Of a stretch of 64,000 nt of DNA, positions 8,792 to 17,833 are shown piece after piece. Each line of letters opens with the position of its first letter. Position 1 is the stretch's first letter. The notes beneath the pieces were generated by a model. The model was not told the DNA's origin. It did not search any database and was given only the letters and a program-made list of their open reading frames with translations. The position numbers and the translations under genes were made by a program. Source of the DNA: Granulosicoccaceae sp. 1_MG-2023 (GTDB lineage: Bacteria > Pseudomonadota > Gammaproteobacteria > Granulosicoccales > Granulosicoccaceae); the NCBI GenBank assembly GCA_030546905.1, contig JAUOPI010000001.1, positions 307,766 to 371,765 of the forward strand, given 5' to 3'.

Positions 8792-9109
8792 ATGGATCAG
8801 GAACAGGCCGCAGCCAGTTTGGCCGAGCTGGGCAATACTCACCGCCTGGCGGTCTTCCGCTTTCTGGTTAAGGCCGGCCATGAAGGTGCGCTGGTAGGGG
8901 ATATACAACGGGCGCTGGGAATTCCGGCGTCGACCCTGTCACATCATCTGGCGCGTATGGCGCGGGTCGGGCTGATAAGACAGGAAAAGCGCAGCCGCAC
9001 CATTGTCTGTATACCCGAGTATGCCCATCTGGAAGAACTGATCGGCTTTTTGCGCGAGGAATGCTGCGTCGGTATCGACAAGGCGGAGCCGGCGCATCCT
9101 GCGCCCTAG
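8792..9109 (+). CDS. ArsR-family transcriptional regulator
   Basis: 105-residue winged-helix repressor. LAELGNTHRLAVFRFLVKAG is the typical ArsR helix 1-2 entry, IQRALGIPASTLSHHLARM is the recognition helix region (residues 39-57), and the wing follows. The canonical ELCVCD metal motif is absent from the recognition helix; a vicinal Cys pair sits instead near the C-terminus (EECCVG, residues 90-95), a layout seen in C-terminal-thiol ArsR branches. It is divergent from the Cys-rich permease and probably senses the same ion. Confidence 0.9.
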   Translation: MDQEQAAASLAELGNTHRLAVFRFLVKAGHEGALVGDIQRALGIPASTLSHHLARMARVGLIRQEKRSRTIVCIPEYAHLEELIGFLREECCVGIDKAEPAHPAP

Positions 9110-9124
9110 CCCCGCCCGCTGAGC

Positions 9125-9856
9125 TTAATCGGCCAGATAGTACTGTACGGTGGAGACCACGCGGATTTTCTTGATATGCGGGGTCTGCTGATCGCGGTTG
9201 CTGATGGAAAACTGCCCCTGGGAAGCGGTTTTGATCTTGCCCAGACGGCTGTTTGAATCAGCGGCGAACTTCTGCGCGACTTCGCGGGCGTTGCGCGTGG
9301 CTTCTTCGATCATGGCCGGTTTGATGTCATTCAGGCCGGTAAACAGAAACTCTGTGCCGGCACCGTAGTTGTCACCCTGCAGCACTATACCCTGCTGACC
9401 GAGCTCAGCCAGTTGCCGCCGTGCTGCCAGGACCTTGTCAATATCGGTGCTGTGGACCATCACGGTCTGGCTCGCGCTGTAGCGGAATTCAACCGGCCCG
9501 GCGTTACCGTAGGCGTTGGCCAGCTTGTCGGTGACCTGCGGCGGATTGACCTGAATCTCTCCGCTGTCGAAGCCCTGTTTGCTCAGGAAGCTGAGGATAC
9601 TGTCCGTATCGGCGGCCAGTTCCTGATAGAGCGCGCCGATATCGTTCTGTGGCTTGCTGAAGGTAATCGGCCAGAGCGCCAGATCGGCCGGCACTTCACG
9701 TTCGGCCAGACCTTTGACGGTAACCACGCGCTCCATCGCTTTGTAGCGGATGGCGCTGTTGCCCAGTTGCCAGCCGAGCAGGGCCAGGCCGGCCAGCAGG
9801 CAAAGACCGAGTAACAGTGCCGCGGTGGCTGAGTGGTGACGGTGATGCATGGGCAT
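9125..9856 (-). CDS. SIMPL (DUF541) domain protein
   Basis: Exported or membrane-anchored SIMPL protein of 243 residues. The N-terminal hydrophobic segment (residues 10-30) follows a His-rich start. The SIMPL domain shows VVTVKGLAEREVPADLALW, RYSASQTVMV, and the conserved TRNAREVAQKFAADSNSRLG helix. The ATG at 9856 is chosen because AAGGA lies six bases upstream; a second ATG follows two codons later. Function of SIMPL proteins is generally unclear (some contribute to oxidative-stress resistance). Confidence 0.85.
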   Translation of the reverse strand: MPMHHRHHSATAALLLGLCLLAGLALLGWQLGNSAIRYKAMERVVTVKGLAEREVPADLALWPITFSKPQNDIGALYQELAADTDSILSFLSKQGFDSGEIQVNPPQVTDKLANAYGNAGPVEFRYSASQTVMVHSTDIDKVLAARRQLAELGQQGIVLQGDNYGAGTEFLFTGLNDIKPAMIEEATRNAREVAQKFAADSNSRLGKIKTASQGQFSISNRDQQTPHIKKIRVVSTVQYYLAD

Positions 9857-9939
9857 GTCTGTTCCTTCGTTTGCGCAAATCGGTAAGTATATCCGCAGGG
9901 GCTGAATACAGCCTGACCCCGCCATGGTTTACGGGCACA

Positions 9940-9965
9940 AAAAAGGAGGCCGCAGCCTCCTTTTT
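9940..9965 (-). terminator. rho-independent terminator of the PCu(A)C gene
   Basis: Perfect stem GGAGGC/GCCTCC with a 4-base loop, extended by A5/T5 on both sides. Reading on the minus strand it follows the copper-chaperone stop codon and ends in a run of T. The symmetrical A/T flanks would also work on the plus strand. Confidence 0.85.
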
Positions 9966-9986
9966 ATTGCCGTTTTATACGGAGGA

Positions 9987-10496
9987 TCAGTCCGTTGCCG
10001 GCATGTCTTTGGCGTGGCCGTGCATTTTCATCTCACCGTGGCCTTTCATTTCGCCGTGCTTCATCATGCCACCCATTACGCTTTTCACCGGCGCGCTGAT
10101 GGTTTGCTCGCTGCCGTCGTCGAAGACCAGCGTCAGCCTGATTTCATCGTCGACCATCAGTCGTTCCGGCACGTCGATCAGCATGATATGCAGGCCGCCC
10201 GGCTGCAGCTCCGTGGTGGCCCCGGCGGGCAGGTCTATCTGCGGGATCTGACGCATTTGCATGACGCCGTCCACGTTGCGGTGCGTGTGCAGCTCAACCA
10301 CATTGGCCGCATCGCTGTCGGCGCTGACCAGTGCGCGGTCTTCATCGCCCTGATTTTCGATCAGCATAAACGCGCCCGTATTGGACTGGCCGGGCGGCAT
10401 GGCGCGCACATAGGCGTCACGGATGACAATGTCGGCCTGTGCCATGCCACTGACCAGCAGGGCAGTGGCCAGCAGGAAAATTCGGCTTGTTTTCAT
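9987..10496 (-). CDS. periplasmic copper chaperone PCu(A)C
   Basis: Signal peptide (residues 1-21, ending GMAQA) plus a PCu(A)C domain that delivers Cu(I) to the CuA/CuB centres of cytochrome oxidase. Ligand motifs follow the family pattern: HTHRNVDGVMQMRQ (His and Met) and GGLHIMLI (His and Met). The C-terminus is a Met/His-rich tail (MGGMMKHGEMKGHGEMKMHG, 144-163 by reading) that probably binds additional Cu. GGGAG precedes the chosen ATG; an upstream ATG at 10559 would place 21 residues before the signal peptide. It stands alone, not with a SCO gene. Confidence 0.9.
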   Translation of the reverse strand: MKTSRIFLLATALLVSGMAQADIVIRDAYVRAMPPGQSNTGAFMLIENQGDEDRALVSADSDAANVVELHTHRNVDGVMQMRQIPQIDLPAGATTELQPGGLHIMLIDVPERLMVDDEIRLTLVFDDGSEQTISAPVKSVMGGMMKHGEMKGHGEMKMHGHAKDMPATD

Positions 10497-10583
10497 CAGT
10501 CTCTCCCTCATCGCTAAGCCCGCGATTCTAAAGCAACCGCCTGTCGCAGGAAGCGGCAAATTGTCGCAGGCCGGCTTCCCTTG

Positions 10584-11168
10584 TCAGTCGTCGCGCAGCC
10601 AGCCTTGCGCCACAGCGTGCGCGACCTGGGCCTGCACCCATTCCCACAGGGGCGGGAATTCATCGGCAATAAAGCCGTTCATTTGCAGCACCTGATCCTT
10701 GTGTACCTTGTTCTCAAGCCAGGCAATGCCGTCGCTCTGCATATTCAGCTGCAAAGGCAGAATGCGGTCGATGACTTTCAGCAGCCGGGTCTCGGGCGAG
10801 TTGCCGGATTCCTGCTCTTCCCACAAGGCCAGCAGATTGCTGATGCTGTTACCCGGATGATCGGCCAGTTCAGCCACGCAGGCGCGTTCTTTGATATGCG
10901 CGTCGGCCCGGTCGGGGCTGTAGAGAAAGGTGTCGCCGGCGCCGATTTCACCCAGATCGTGAACCAGTGCAAGCTTGATCAGCTTGTTTATATCCACGTC
11001 CAGCTGCAAGGCCTCGGCCAGTGCCCAGCAGGCCATGGCCAGATGCCAGGAGTGCTCGGCGGAATTTTCCGGCCTTTGGCCGTGCTGGATATAGGAGCGG
11101 CGTTCGACGCCTTTGAGCGCGTCGAGTTCGTAGAAAAAGGACAATATCTGCCCGATTGGTGTGGTCAT
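10584..11168 (-). CDS. HD-domain phosphohydrolase, YfbR-like
   Basis: 194-residue HD-domain protein (HD_3 class) related to 5'-deoxynucleotidases. Metal ligands are visible as RPENSAEHSWHLA (first His), ALVHDLGE (HD pair) and a later D in KVIDRILPL. Start chosen at ATG 11168, where similarity to the family begins (IGQILSFFYELDALKGVERR). It sits 63 bases downstream of the winged-helix gene on the same strand, so the two may be co-transcribed. Confidence 0.83.
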   Translation of the reverse strand: MTTPIGQILSFFYELDALKGVERRSYIQHGQRPENSAEHSWHLAMACWALAEALQLDVDINKLIKLALVHDLGEIGAGDTFLYSPDRADAHIKERACVAELADHPGNSISNLLALWEEQESGNSPETRLLKVIDRILPLQLNMQSDGIAWLENKVHKDQVLQMNGFIADEFPPLWEWVQAQVAHAVAQGWLRDD

Positions 11169-11231
11169 GTCTGGCTTTCCTGAAGCATTCTGCAGTGGCA
11201 GCCCGGCGCGTCCCGGCGCCGGCATCGGCGC

Positions 11232-11609
11232 TTAGTCGTCGTCGCGCAAGGCGTCGCTGAACAACACGATACCCTGATCGTAGAGGTCTTCAAGGCTGCG
11301 CTTCAGGTCGTCGGACAGCACAATCAGTTTGGCCCGCCCGTCGCTGGGGTCATTCAGCTCGACCACCAATCCTTTGCGGATCGCGCGGTCGAGGTATTTT
11401 TTGGCCGTTTGCGGCCCCAGGTGGTGCATAAACTCCACCGCCTCCTGTTTACGTACCGGACGGTCCGCAGCCCACAGGCCGGTGAACAGGTCAGAATAAT
11501 GGATATCCACAAAGTCGACGTCATTCAGAAACGTCATCCAGGCGGCATCCATCTGGTTGAGCGCCTGCACAAAACGCTGACGTTGCTGATGTTTATGATC
11601 CCCGCTCAA
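11232..11609 (-). CDS. winged-helix (MarR-like) protein
   Basis: 125-residue protein with a predicted winged-helix core: VRKQEAVEFMHHLGPQTAKKYLDRAIRKGLVVELNDPSDGRAKLIVLSD, where GPQTAKKYLDRAI fits a recognition helix and the following acidic/basic turn fits a wing. The start is TTG at 11609, supported by AGGAG eight bases upstream; no ATG is in range. The repeat-containing region just upstream (11671-11708) may be its own operator. The regulated genes are unknown. Confidence 0.6.
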   Translation of the reverse strand: MSGDHKHQQRQRFVQALNQMDAAWMTFLNDVDFVDIHYSDLFTGLWAADRPVRKQEAVEFMHHLGPQTAKKYLDRAIRKGLVVELNDPSDGRAKLIVLSDDLKRSLEDLYDQGIVLFSDALRDDD

Positions 11610-11670
11610 GCGGACTCTCCTGCGTTCGTCTCAATTAAATAAGTCTACGCGAAGAGTTCAGAAAAATAGA

Positions 11671-11708
11671 GCTAACTATAATGGTAATATTAACTGTAAT
11701 GTGTTAGC
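11671..11708. promoter_or_regulatory. AT-rich repeat region, possible operator
   Basis: GCTAAC (11671-11676) and GTTAGC (11703-11708) form an inverted repeat, and TAACTATAATG / TAACTGTAATG recur as 11-base near-identical direct repeats 18 bases apart (11673 and 11691). The region lies 62 bases upstream of the winged-helix gene and is a plausible promoter with regulator sites. Confidence 0.45.
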
Positions 11709-12353
11709 GTGCTGGCCCGTATCCGCAGGCCGGATTTACCATCCGACGTGTCCATCAGAGATACTCAGCATCCCGGCCGTTTGTATGCGTGCAGCATAGC
11801 GGAAATGCCGGGGACTGGCTTGGCATACGCCGTGTATTTTTCCGCGGGCGGCAGGCAGCGCAGCAGATGCATTTACAGCACTGCAATAATGCGCTGGAAA
11901 TAGCCGGCAGCAGGTCCGTTTGCTGCGCTGGCTGCACAGTGAGATGCATGATTGCCGCGAAACCTGAAGCGTCCGGCGGGTTCTGTGTCAGGCTTGATGT
12001 ATCATCTTGATAATACGGGCATTCTGCATGTAAAACCGATACTGCAATTCCGGCGAAATGACCGGCTGCAGTTGATTGACAGTGATCTGAAATCCGTGTT
12101 CCTATGCTTGCGTGCCCGCCATGTCGCGCTTATGCAAAACAGCGTTCTGCTTCGTTATATGACTACCGGGCCCGTCCCGCGCCGGCTGCGCCTGATATGC
12201 ACCTTCCAGCGCTGCCGGATCTTCTCAGTATGGCCGGAATTCTTACCCACTCTCTTGTTTTACCGGCCTTGGAAAAAGCAGTTGAAAATCGCCTTGCCGT
12301 GTCTGCCCGCCCCGGGCCGTACGCTTTTGCATTGATTCCGGGACCGAACGCCT
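11709..12353. other. 645-base stretch without a recognisable gene
   Basis: Short open frames exist on the plus strand (for example 11952-12335) but they lack ribosome sites and look like nothing known. It probably contains the promoter of the creatininase-family gene; no repeat or RNA element stood out. Confidence 0.4.
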
Positions 12354-13136
12354 ATGTTTGCTGACGATTACGATCACCGTCGACTCAATACCCTGAGCTG
12401 GATTCGCTATGCGGCCGCACTCAGCGATGATCCGGTACTGCTGTTGCCGGTTGGTTCACATGAGCAACACGGGCCGCATTTGCCCATGGGCTGTGATGCG
12501 ATACTGGCTGATGCGATGGCGGTGCGCTTGGCAGAGAAGCTTGACGGGCTTGTATTACCGGTATTGTCCTACGGCTACAAATCGCAAGCCCGTAGTGGTG
12601 GCGGTGAACACATACCCGGTACCATCAGTCTGGATGGCGCAAGCCTGACACTTCAGGTCCGTGATATTTTGCGCGGCATTTTTTATCACGGTGTACGTAA
12701 AATTGTCGTGTTGAACGGCCATGCTGAGAATCAGTGGTTTCTGACCGAAGCGATTGATCTGGCTTTACGCGAGGCCCTGCCGGCGCGGCCGGACTTACAT
12801 CTGATCCGCTGTGAATACTGGAAATACACGCCGCAGAGCACACTGGAGGCGGTCTTTGAAGGGCTTTCGCCACGTCTGAATCCGCACTATGTGGCCTTGC
12901 TGGAAACATCCATGATGCTGGCGCTGAAGCCGGATCTGGTGGATATGAGCGCCATGCCGTCGGACCGCAGCGGCCAGTTCCCGCCACACGATGCCTATCC
13001 GCAGACCGGCGAAGGCGTACCGCCCTCGGGGGTGTTGTCACCGGTAAGCGGCGCCAGCGCCAAGAAAGGCCGTCGTCTGATCCGCGATACGGTCGCAGCC
13101 ATGGCCGCCGGTCTCGGTGAAGCGCTGAACGAATAG
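12354..13136 (+). CDS. creatininase-family amidohydrolase
   Basis: 260-residue cytoplasmic metal-dependent amidohydrolase. The binuclear site matches creatininase in spacing: GSHEQHG supplies Glu37 and His39, PMGCD supplies Asp48, and NGHAEN (121-126) supplies His123 and Glu125. Family members hydrolyse creatinine, N-formyl compounds, mycofactocin precursor or guanylurea-type amides, so the substrate is open. No creatinase or sarcosine oxidase is nearby. The ATG has no strong ribosome site. The gene is alone, about 1.8 kb from the LysR-controlled catabolic cluster that also handles C-N hydrolysis. Confidence 0.85.
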   Translation: MFADDYDHRRLNTLSWIRYAAALSDDPVLLLPVGSHEQHGPHLPMGCDAILADAMAVRLAEKLDGLVLPVLSYGYKSQARSGGGEHIPGTISLDGASLTLQVRDILRGIFYHGVRKIVVLNGHAENQWFLTEAIDLALREALPARPDLHLIRCEYWKYTPQSTLEAVFEGLSPRLNPHYVALLETSMMLALKPDLVDMSAMPSDRSGQFPPHDAYPQTGEGVPPSGVLSPVSGASAKKGRRLIRDTVAAMAAGLGEALNE

Positions 13137-13496
13137 TGCCGGTCAGCTATTTCAACCGTGCTTGTATTGTTAGGATAAACACCGGTAGGCGGCTGCGCCT
13201 GGCATATTGCTAAAAGCGCAGCCGCCGCCCGTTGCGGTCAATGCCGTTGATTAACGGCGGAAGGCCAACACTTCCAGGCTTGTCGTATTGTCCGAGGCGA
13301 CCAGGCGGAACTGTGCAGGCGTGTAGTCCTCGTCAGGAATCAGCCAGGCCTGCACTTGTCCGCTCAGGGAAAAGCAGGCGCTGACATCGAGCGTCCCGCT
13401 GAACACGATCGCCGGGATCGCGGTGCGCGCAAGCATGGCGAACAGCCATGACAGAAAAATGACAAGCCGGGGACGGGCTGAAGCAGGGCAGACAAC
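13137..13496. other. gene-poor interval with a hairpin
   Basis: Contains an 11-bp inverted repeat (13188-13198 with 13216-13226, GGCGGCTGCGC / GCGCAGCCGCC, 17-base loop) about 50 bases after the creatininase stop, a probable terminator. A 61-codon minus-strand frame (13251-13436) has a hydrophobic start but no ribosome site; I do not call it. Confidence 0.45.
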
Positions 13497-13523
13497 AAAA
13501 AGCCCCGCTTGCGGGCGGGGCTT
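13497..13523 (-). terminator. terminator of the small Lys-rich gene
   Basis: Nine-bp stem AAGCCCCGC/GCGGGGCTT with a six-base loop, 23 bases after the stop of the small gene; on the minus strand it runs into TTTTT. Confidence 0.85.
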
Positions 13524-13545
13524 CTGTCATCAGAGCCGTGTTCGC

Positions 13546-13671
13546 TTACGCGGCTTTTTTGATCTTTTTCTTCAATTTGGCGATTTTGCCTTTTTGTTTG
13601 GCGATCTTGGCCTTACGGGCTTTGATCTCTTTTTTCAGGCTGCCGATCTGTTTCTTTGCTTTTTTACTCAT
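13546..13671 (-). CDS. small lysine-rich coiled-coil protein
   Basis: A 41-residue protein too short for most gene callers. It begins MSKKAKKQIGSLKKEIK and ends KLKKKIKKAA; about 19 of its 41 residues are Lys or Arg and Ile/Leu recur at roughly heptad spacing, suggesting an amphipathic basic helix. Gene status is supported by an excellent ribosome site (AAGGAG, seven bases upstream), a uniform reading frame and a strong terminator directly after the stop. Such peptides resemble small histone-like or nucleic-acid-binding proteins; the function is unknown. Confidence 0.8.
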   Translation of the reverse strand: MSKKAKKQIGSLKKEIKARKAKIAKQKGKIAKLKKKIKKAA

Positions 13672-13869
13672 CGCACTTCTCCTTCTTGTGTTGTGACATC
13701 ACTGTGTTGAGCGAATCCGGCCCGGCTTGCGGCCGGCTCTGTTACTGAGCATCTTTCTTGCCGGCGGGTCTGTGCCTGTGTGTTTCAGCCAGGATGGCCC
13801 TGTCGCCGGCACTTGCCAGTATAGACAAGCAGCAAAAGACCTGCCGACAGGCGCGCTGGCGGTACGGGT

Positions 13870-14772
13870 CTACTTAGCCCTGTCGGCCAGATGGCCGGAG
13901 AGCAGTTCGCGCATGGTGCGGATAAACAGTTCACGGCTGCGACCGCGCCGGAAAATCATCGAAAAAGGTGCCTGATAGCCGAACTCGCTGGGCAGCAAGG
14001 GCCGCAGGCGGTCATCGTTGACGTAGGCTTTGGCGTAGTGCTCAGGCAGGTAGCCCACGTAGCGGCCCGAAAGGATCAGCATCAACTGCGCCTCCATGCT
14101 TTCCACGGTCGCTGTACTGTAGCCGAAGCCCCGTTTACGCAGGTCCGCCGCGTTCCAGTAGCTGCGCGTGACCAGGCCATAGCGGCTGATCTCTTCCACG
14201 GTGACCTGCTTTTTTCGATACAGGGGATGCTGGTCGCTGCAATACAGCCAATGCTGTTCCCGGTAAAGCCTTTCGAAAATGACGTTATTGACGCTGGAGG
14301 GGTAGGTTGCGATGGCCAGATCCAATTGATTGTTCAGAATTCCTTGAACCTGTTCCTGCGGACTGCGGATCAAAAGACTGATATGAACGGCCGGCAGACG
14401 CTCGTTGAATTTTCTGATGGCGAGCGGGAAGTCCAGTGACTCATCCATTGCCATGGCATCCAGCACGGCGATCCGGAAGGTGCCGCCCATATCCCCTTTG
14501 AGTGCAATTGCATGGCGCTCCAGCTGGTCCATCTCGTCCATTAGCTTGATCGACTGATGATAAAACTGTTGACCTTTTTCGGTCAGCATAAAGCCCCCGC
14601 GACCGCGCTGACACAGGACAAATCCCACATATCGCTCCAGTTCGCTCATGTAATTGCTGATCGCCGAGGTGCTCAGATTGAGCTCCTGCTGCGCGCCGAC
14701 ATAGCCCTGATGCCGTACCACCGCCAAAAAAACCTCTAAGAGTCTGATATTGATGCGTTTATTTGTATTCAT
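13870..14772 (-). CDS. LysR-family regulator of the catabolic cluster
   Basis: 300-residue LysR regulator. The N-terminal helix-turn-helix is RLLEVFLAVVRHQGYVGAQQELNLSTSAISNYMSELE (residues 10-46), and the effector-binding domain follows from about residue 90 (GTFRIAVLDAMAMDESLDF). It is divergent from the ureohydrolase gene, with overlapping inverted repeats between them, so it most likely controls the 14922-21878 cluster in response to the imported substrate or an intermediate. Confidence 0.92.
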   Translation of the reverse strand: MNTNKRINIRLLEVFLAVVRHQGYVGAQQELNLSTSAISNYMSELERYVGFVLCQRGRGGFMLTEKGQQFYHQSIKLMDEMDQLERHAIALKGDMGGTFRIAVLDAMAMDESLDFPLAIRKFNERLPAVHISLLIRSPQEQVQGILNNQLDLAIATYPSSVNNVIFERLYREQHWLYCSDQHPLYRKKQVTVEEISRYGLVTRSYWNAADLRKRGFGYSTATVESMEAQLMLILSGRYVGYLPEHYAKAYVNDDRLRPLLPSEFGYQAPFSMIFRRGRSRELFIRTMRELLSGHLADRAK

Positions 14773-14794
14773 AGGGCTGCAGGCCTGCGCTATT

Positions 14795-14823
14795 AGTTCA
14801 GGAAATACTGAACTGAGTATTTC
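14795..14823. promoter_or_regulatory. overlapping inverted repeats, LysR operator candidate
   Basis: Two interleaved perfect 7-bp inverted repeats: AGTTCAG-n6-CTGAACT (14795-14814) and GAAATAC-n8-GTATTTC (14802-14823). They lie between the divergent regulator and ureohydrolase genes, 23 bases from the LysR start, matching typical LysR recognition and activation site placement. Confidence 0.6.
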
Positions 14824-14921
14824 GGATTTGGCATTTATCGGTCAAGCCGCTGCCACATAGGATGAAACCCTGTTCAAAGCGCGGTCACACCGACGCGCAG
14901 GATCAAATAAGGAATAGAGCT

Positions 14922-15875
14922 ATGTCAGATGAGCTGAATCAACCGCAAAACGGTAACGATATGCCCCGTTTTGCCGGTCGCGGCACGATGATGCGTTTAC
15001 CCTTTGCTGAAAGCCCGCAGGGCCTGGATGCTGCTTTTGTCGGCATTCCGCTGGATATAGGCACGTCACAACGTGCGGGAACGCGCTACGGGCCGCGACA
15101 AATCCGTGCCGAATCGGTGATGATCCGTCCGTACAATATGGCCACAGGTGCGGCTCCGTTCGAGTCCCTCTCGGTGGCGGATATCGGCGACGTACCGATC
15201 AATACCTACAGCTTGTTAAAGTCGGTCGATATCATCGAGAACTACTACACAGCACTCAACGAGTACCCGCTGATCCCGTTGACGCTGGGCGGCGACCATA
15301 CGCTGACACTGCCGGTACTGCGGGCGCTGTGCAAAAAACACGGTCCCGTCGCGCTGGTACATGTGGATGCACACACCGATACCAATGACACCATGTTCGG
15401 CGAGAAAATCGCCCATGGGACCACCTTCCGCCGCGCGGTCGAGGAGAATCTGCTCGATTGCGAGCATGTCTACCAGATCGGCCAGCGCGCCCAGGGCTAT
15501 TCGGCCAACGATTTCCGCTGGGGCAGCAAACACGGTTTCACCCTGACCACCGCCGAGCAATGCTGGCATCAAAGCATGACGCCGTTGATGGAGCGGATCA
15601 GAGAGGCCGTCGGCGACCGGCCTTGCTACCTGTCTTTTGATATCGACGGCATTGACCCGGCCTGGGCGCCCGGCACAGGCACGCCGGAAGTCGGCGGTCT
15701 GACCTCCGTACAGGCGCTGGAGATTGTCCGTGGTTGCAAAGGCCTGAATCTGATCGGCGCTGATCTGGTCGAGGTTTCGCCGCCTTACGATGTCAGCGGT
15801 ACCACGTCCCAACTGGCGGCCAATCTGCTTTACGAAATGCTCTGTGTCCTGCCCGGTGTGGCCTATCACGATTGA
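14922..15875 (+). CDS. ureohydrolase (agmatinase/guanidinobutyrase-like)
   Basis: 317-residue ureohydrolase that cleaves a guanidino group to urea plus an amine. The binuclear Mn site is complete: GGDHT (123-127), DAHTDTND (149-156) and SFDIDGID (238-245), with the family end motif DLVEVSPPYDVSGTT. The closest subgroup by eye is proteobacterial guanidinobutyrase (GbuA), but DAHTDTND differs from the usual DAHAD and may alter specificity. Start ATG 14922 is preferred over 14862 because AAGGAA lies eight bases upstream. First gene of the LysR-divergent cluster. Confidence 0.88.
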   Translation: MSDELNQPQNGNDMPRFAGRGTMMRLPFAESPQGLDAAFVGIPLDIGTSQRAGTRYGPRQIRAESVMIRPYNMATGAAPFESLSVADIGDVPINTYSLLKSVDIIENYYTALNEYPLIPLTLGGDHTLTLPVLRALCKKHGPVALVHVDAHTDTNDTMFGEKIAHGTTFRRAVEENLLDCEHVYQIGQRAQGYSANDFRWGSKHGFTLTTAEQCWHQSMTPLMERIREAVGDRPCYLSFDIDGIDPAWAPGTGTPEVGGLTSVQALEIVRGCKGLNLIGADLVEVSPPYDVSGTTSQLAANLLYEMLCVLPGVAYHD

Positions 15876-15885
15876 GGTGTAATCG

Positions 15886-16737
15886 ATGGAACTTGCTCTT
15901 TACCGCACGCTTTGGGGTGTGACTACACCACTTAGCAGTATCGCCCCGGGCTTGCTGGAAACAGGCTACAACGGCGTTGAGGCGCGCGTGCCTCTGACTG
16001 CCGACGGGCGTCGCGAACTCAGGGACACGCTTGAAGAATTCGGCTTGCGCTATATTGCAACCCTGTTTACCGGCTCCGATGTAGTACCCGATCAGTCCGA
16101 GACACCGGAGCAGCATCTGCGCCGCTTTGAGGAACGACTCGATCAGGCCGCTGACTTGCCTTTCGACAAGATCAATGTGCTGGCCGGCAATGACCGTTGG
16201 CCGCTGGCAGAACAAATCCGCTTTTTTGCCGCGCTGCAGAGAATTGCCGCGACACGTGATATACAGTGTTGCTTTGAAACTCACCGCGCTACCAGTTTAT
16301 ACAGCCCCTGGCGTACTCTGGAGTTGCTGGAGGAAGTGCCTGGCTTGCGTTTTACGCTTGATCTCAGTCACTGGGTGCTGGTCAGCGAGCGGCTGCTTAA
16401 CGCGGCCGAAGACGATCTCTCTGCCTTTCTGGCATGTGTGGATCATATCCAGGCACGAATCGGTACGGACCAGGCACCGCAGGTCGCGCATCCGGCGGCA
16501 CCGGAATGCCGGCCATGGCTGGATTTCTATCAATCCGTGTGGGAAACGATCTGGCGGCGCCAGCAAGCCGAGGGCTGTGAGCTGAGCACCCTGACGACGG
16601 AATTCGGCGTTGACGGCTATTTGCCGCATCTGCCGTTTACACAGGTACCCGTAGCGGACCTGAATGAGGTAAATGATTGGATGGCCTGCGAAGAGCGGCG
16701 TCACTTCCAACAGTTTCAGGAACAGAACAAAGGCTAA
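15886..16737 (+). CDS. xylose-isomerase-like TIM barrel protein
   Basis: 283-residue protein of the AP endonuclease 2/xylose isomerase-like fold. It begins with a barrel strand ([10 protein letters not shown]), has GYNGVEARV at strand 2, CCFETHR at a metal-ligand Glu position, FTLDLSHW with the typical Asp/His ligands, and DHIQARIG. Relatives are epimerases, isomerases or lyases of small hydroxyacids and sugars. It starts 10 bases after the ureohydrolase with a GAGGTG ribosome site, so it belongs to the same transcript. Reaction unknown. Confidence 0.78.
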   Translation: MELALYRTLWGVTTPLSSIAPGLLETGYNGVEARVPLTADGRRELRDTLEEFGLRYIATLFTGSDVVPDQSETPEQHLRRFEERLDQAADLPFDKINVLAGNDRWPLAEQIRFFAALQRIAATRDIQCCFETHRATSLYSPWRTLELLEEVPGLRFTLDLSHWVLVSERLLNAAEDDLSAFLACVDHIQARIGTDQAPQVAHPAAPECRPWLDFYQSVWETIWRRQQAEGCELSTLTTEFGVDGYLPHLPFTQVPVADLNEVNDWMACEERRHFQQFQEQNKG

Positions 16738-16741
16738 AGTT

Positions 16742-17794
16742 ATGACGAATCAATCCGGAAAGGCCTTTACCGCAATCCCTGTGGTCAATATTGCAGGCCT
16801 GTACAGCGAAGACAAATCAATGCGACAAGAAGTCGCGGATCAGATGGGCAAAGCAGCCCGCGAGGTCGGCTTTCTTTACGTTAAAGGTCATGGAATAGAC
16901 CCGCAGCTTATTGCCGGCTTACGTGCGGCGGCAAAAAACTTTTTTGCCCAGCCGTTAGAAAGCAAAATGGACTTGTATATCGGTTCCTCGACAAGCCATA
17001 AAGGTTTTGTCCCGGAAGGTGAGGAGCAGTACGGCTCCGGCCGTCCGGATAAAAAAGAAGCCTTTGATGTGGGGTTTCAGGCACCTGCCGATCATCCTCT
17101 GGTGCTGGCTAAGACACCGCTGATCGGCGCCAATGACTGGCCGGATCTGCCGAACTTCAAAGACGATGTCCTGGCCTATTACGATGCGCTGTTTGCGCTC
17201 GGTCGTCGTCTTTTCTCCGGTTTTGCGCTGGCGCTGGGTTTGCCGGAGGACTACTTTGACTCCATGGCCACCTGTCCGCCCTCGAAGCTGCGTCTGATTC
17301 ACTATCCCTATGATGCGGACGCTGAGGACCGTCCCGGTATCGGTGCCCATACCGACTATGAGTGCTTCACCATGTTGCTGGCTGATCAGCCCGGCCTGGA
17401 AGTGCTGAACGAGGACGGACAATGGATCGATGCGCCGCCGATTGTTGACGATGGCGAAGAAGCACTGGTCATCAATATCGGTGATATGCTCGAAGTCCTC
17501 ACAGCCGGACGCTTTACCGCGACGGCGCACCGCGTGCGTAAAGTCAGCGCTGAACGCTACTCCTTTCCGTTTTTCTTTGCTTGTGACTATCACACTCTGA
17601 TCCGTCCTTTGCCGGCATTTGAAGAGGCCGGTTCCGAGTACGGCGAGCTGAGTATCGGCGAACATATGTACAGCCAGGCATTGCAAACCTATCGCTATTT
17701 ACGCGAAAAAGTCGCCAAAGGTGAACTGGCCTTGCCGCCACGTGCAACCGCCACAAACTCCTTTGGTTATCTCAAGAAGCAACAACAGCCATAA
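16742..17794 (+). CDS. 2-oxoglutarate/Fe(II) oxygenase, IPNS family
   Basis: 350-residue oxygenase of the isopenicillin-N-synthase-like family. The facial triad is GAHTDYE (His203, Asp205) and TAHRVRK (His263); ERYSFPFF (Arg272, Ser274) binds the 2-oxoglutarate carboxylate. The N-terminal DIOX_N-like region ([10 protein letters not shown]...[11 protein letters not shown]) is complete. It starts four bases after the TIM-barrel gene. Relatives hydroxylate amino acids and guanidino compounds among others; the neighbouring ureohydrolase and amino-acid importer make a guanidino-amino-acid substrate a reasonable guess only. Confidence 0.88.
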   Translation: MTNQSGKAFTAIPVVNIAGLYSEDKSMRQEVADQMGKAAREVGFLYVKGHGIDPQLIAGLRAAAKNFFAQPLESKMDLYIGSSTSHKGFVPEGEEQYGSGRPDKKEAFDVGFQAPADHPLVLAKTPLIGANDWPDLPNFKDDVLAYYDALFALGRRLFSGFALALGLPEDYFDSMATCPPSKLRLIHYPYDADAEDRPGIGAHTDYECFTMLLADQPGLEVLNEDGQWIDAPPIVDDGEEALVINIGDMLEVLTAGRFTATAHRVRKVSAERYSFPFFFACDYHTLIRPLPAFEEAGSEYGELSIGEHMYSQALQTYRYLREKVAKGELALPPRATATNSFGYLKKQQQP

Positions 17795-17833
17795 ACAGCC
17801 ATACCACAACCGAGTACTTCCGGAGCGCAAACT

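Noticed and set aside
11952..12335. 127-codon plus-strand frame before the creatininase gene
   Set aside because: No ribosome site and an irregular Cys/Leu/Arg-rich translation; treated as non-coding.
13251..13436. 61-codon minus-strand frame with a hydrophobic N-terminus
   Set aside because: No ribosome site and no recognisable similarity, and it lies beyond the terminator of the small Lys-rich gene. It could still be a short exported peptide.
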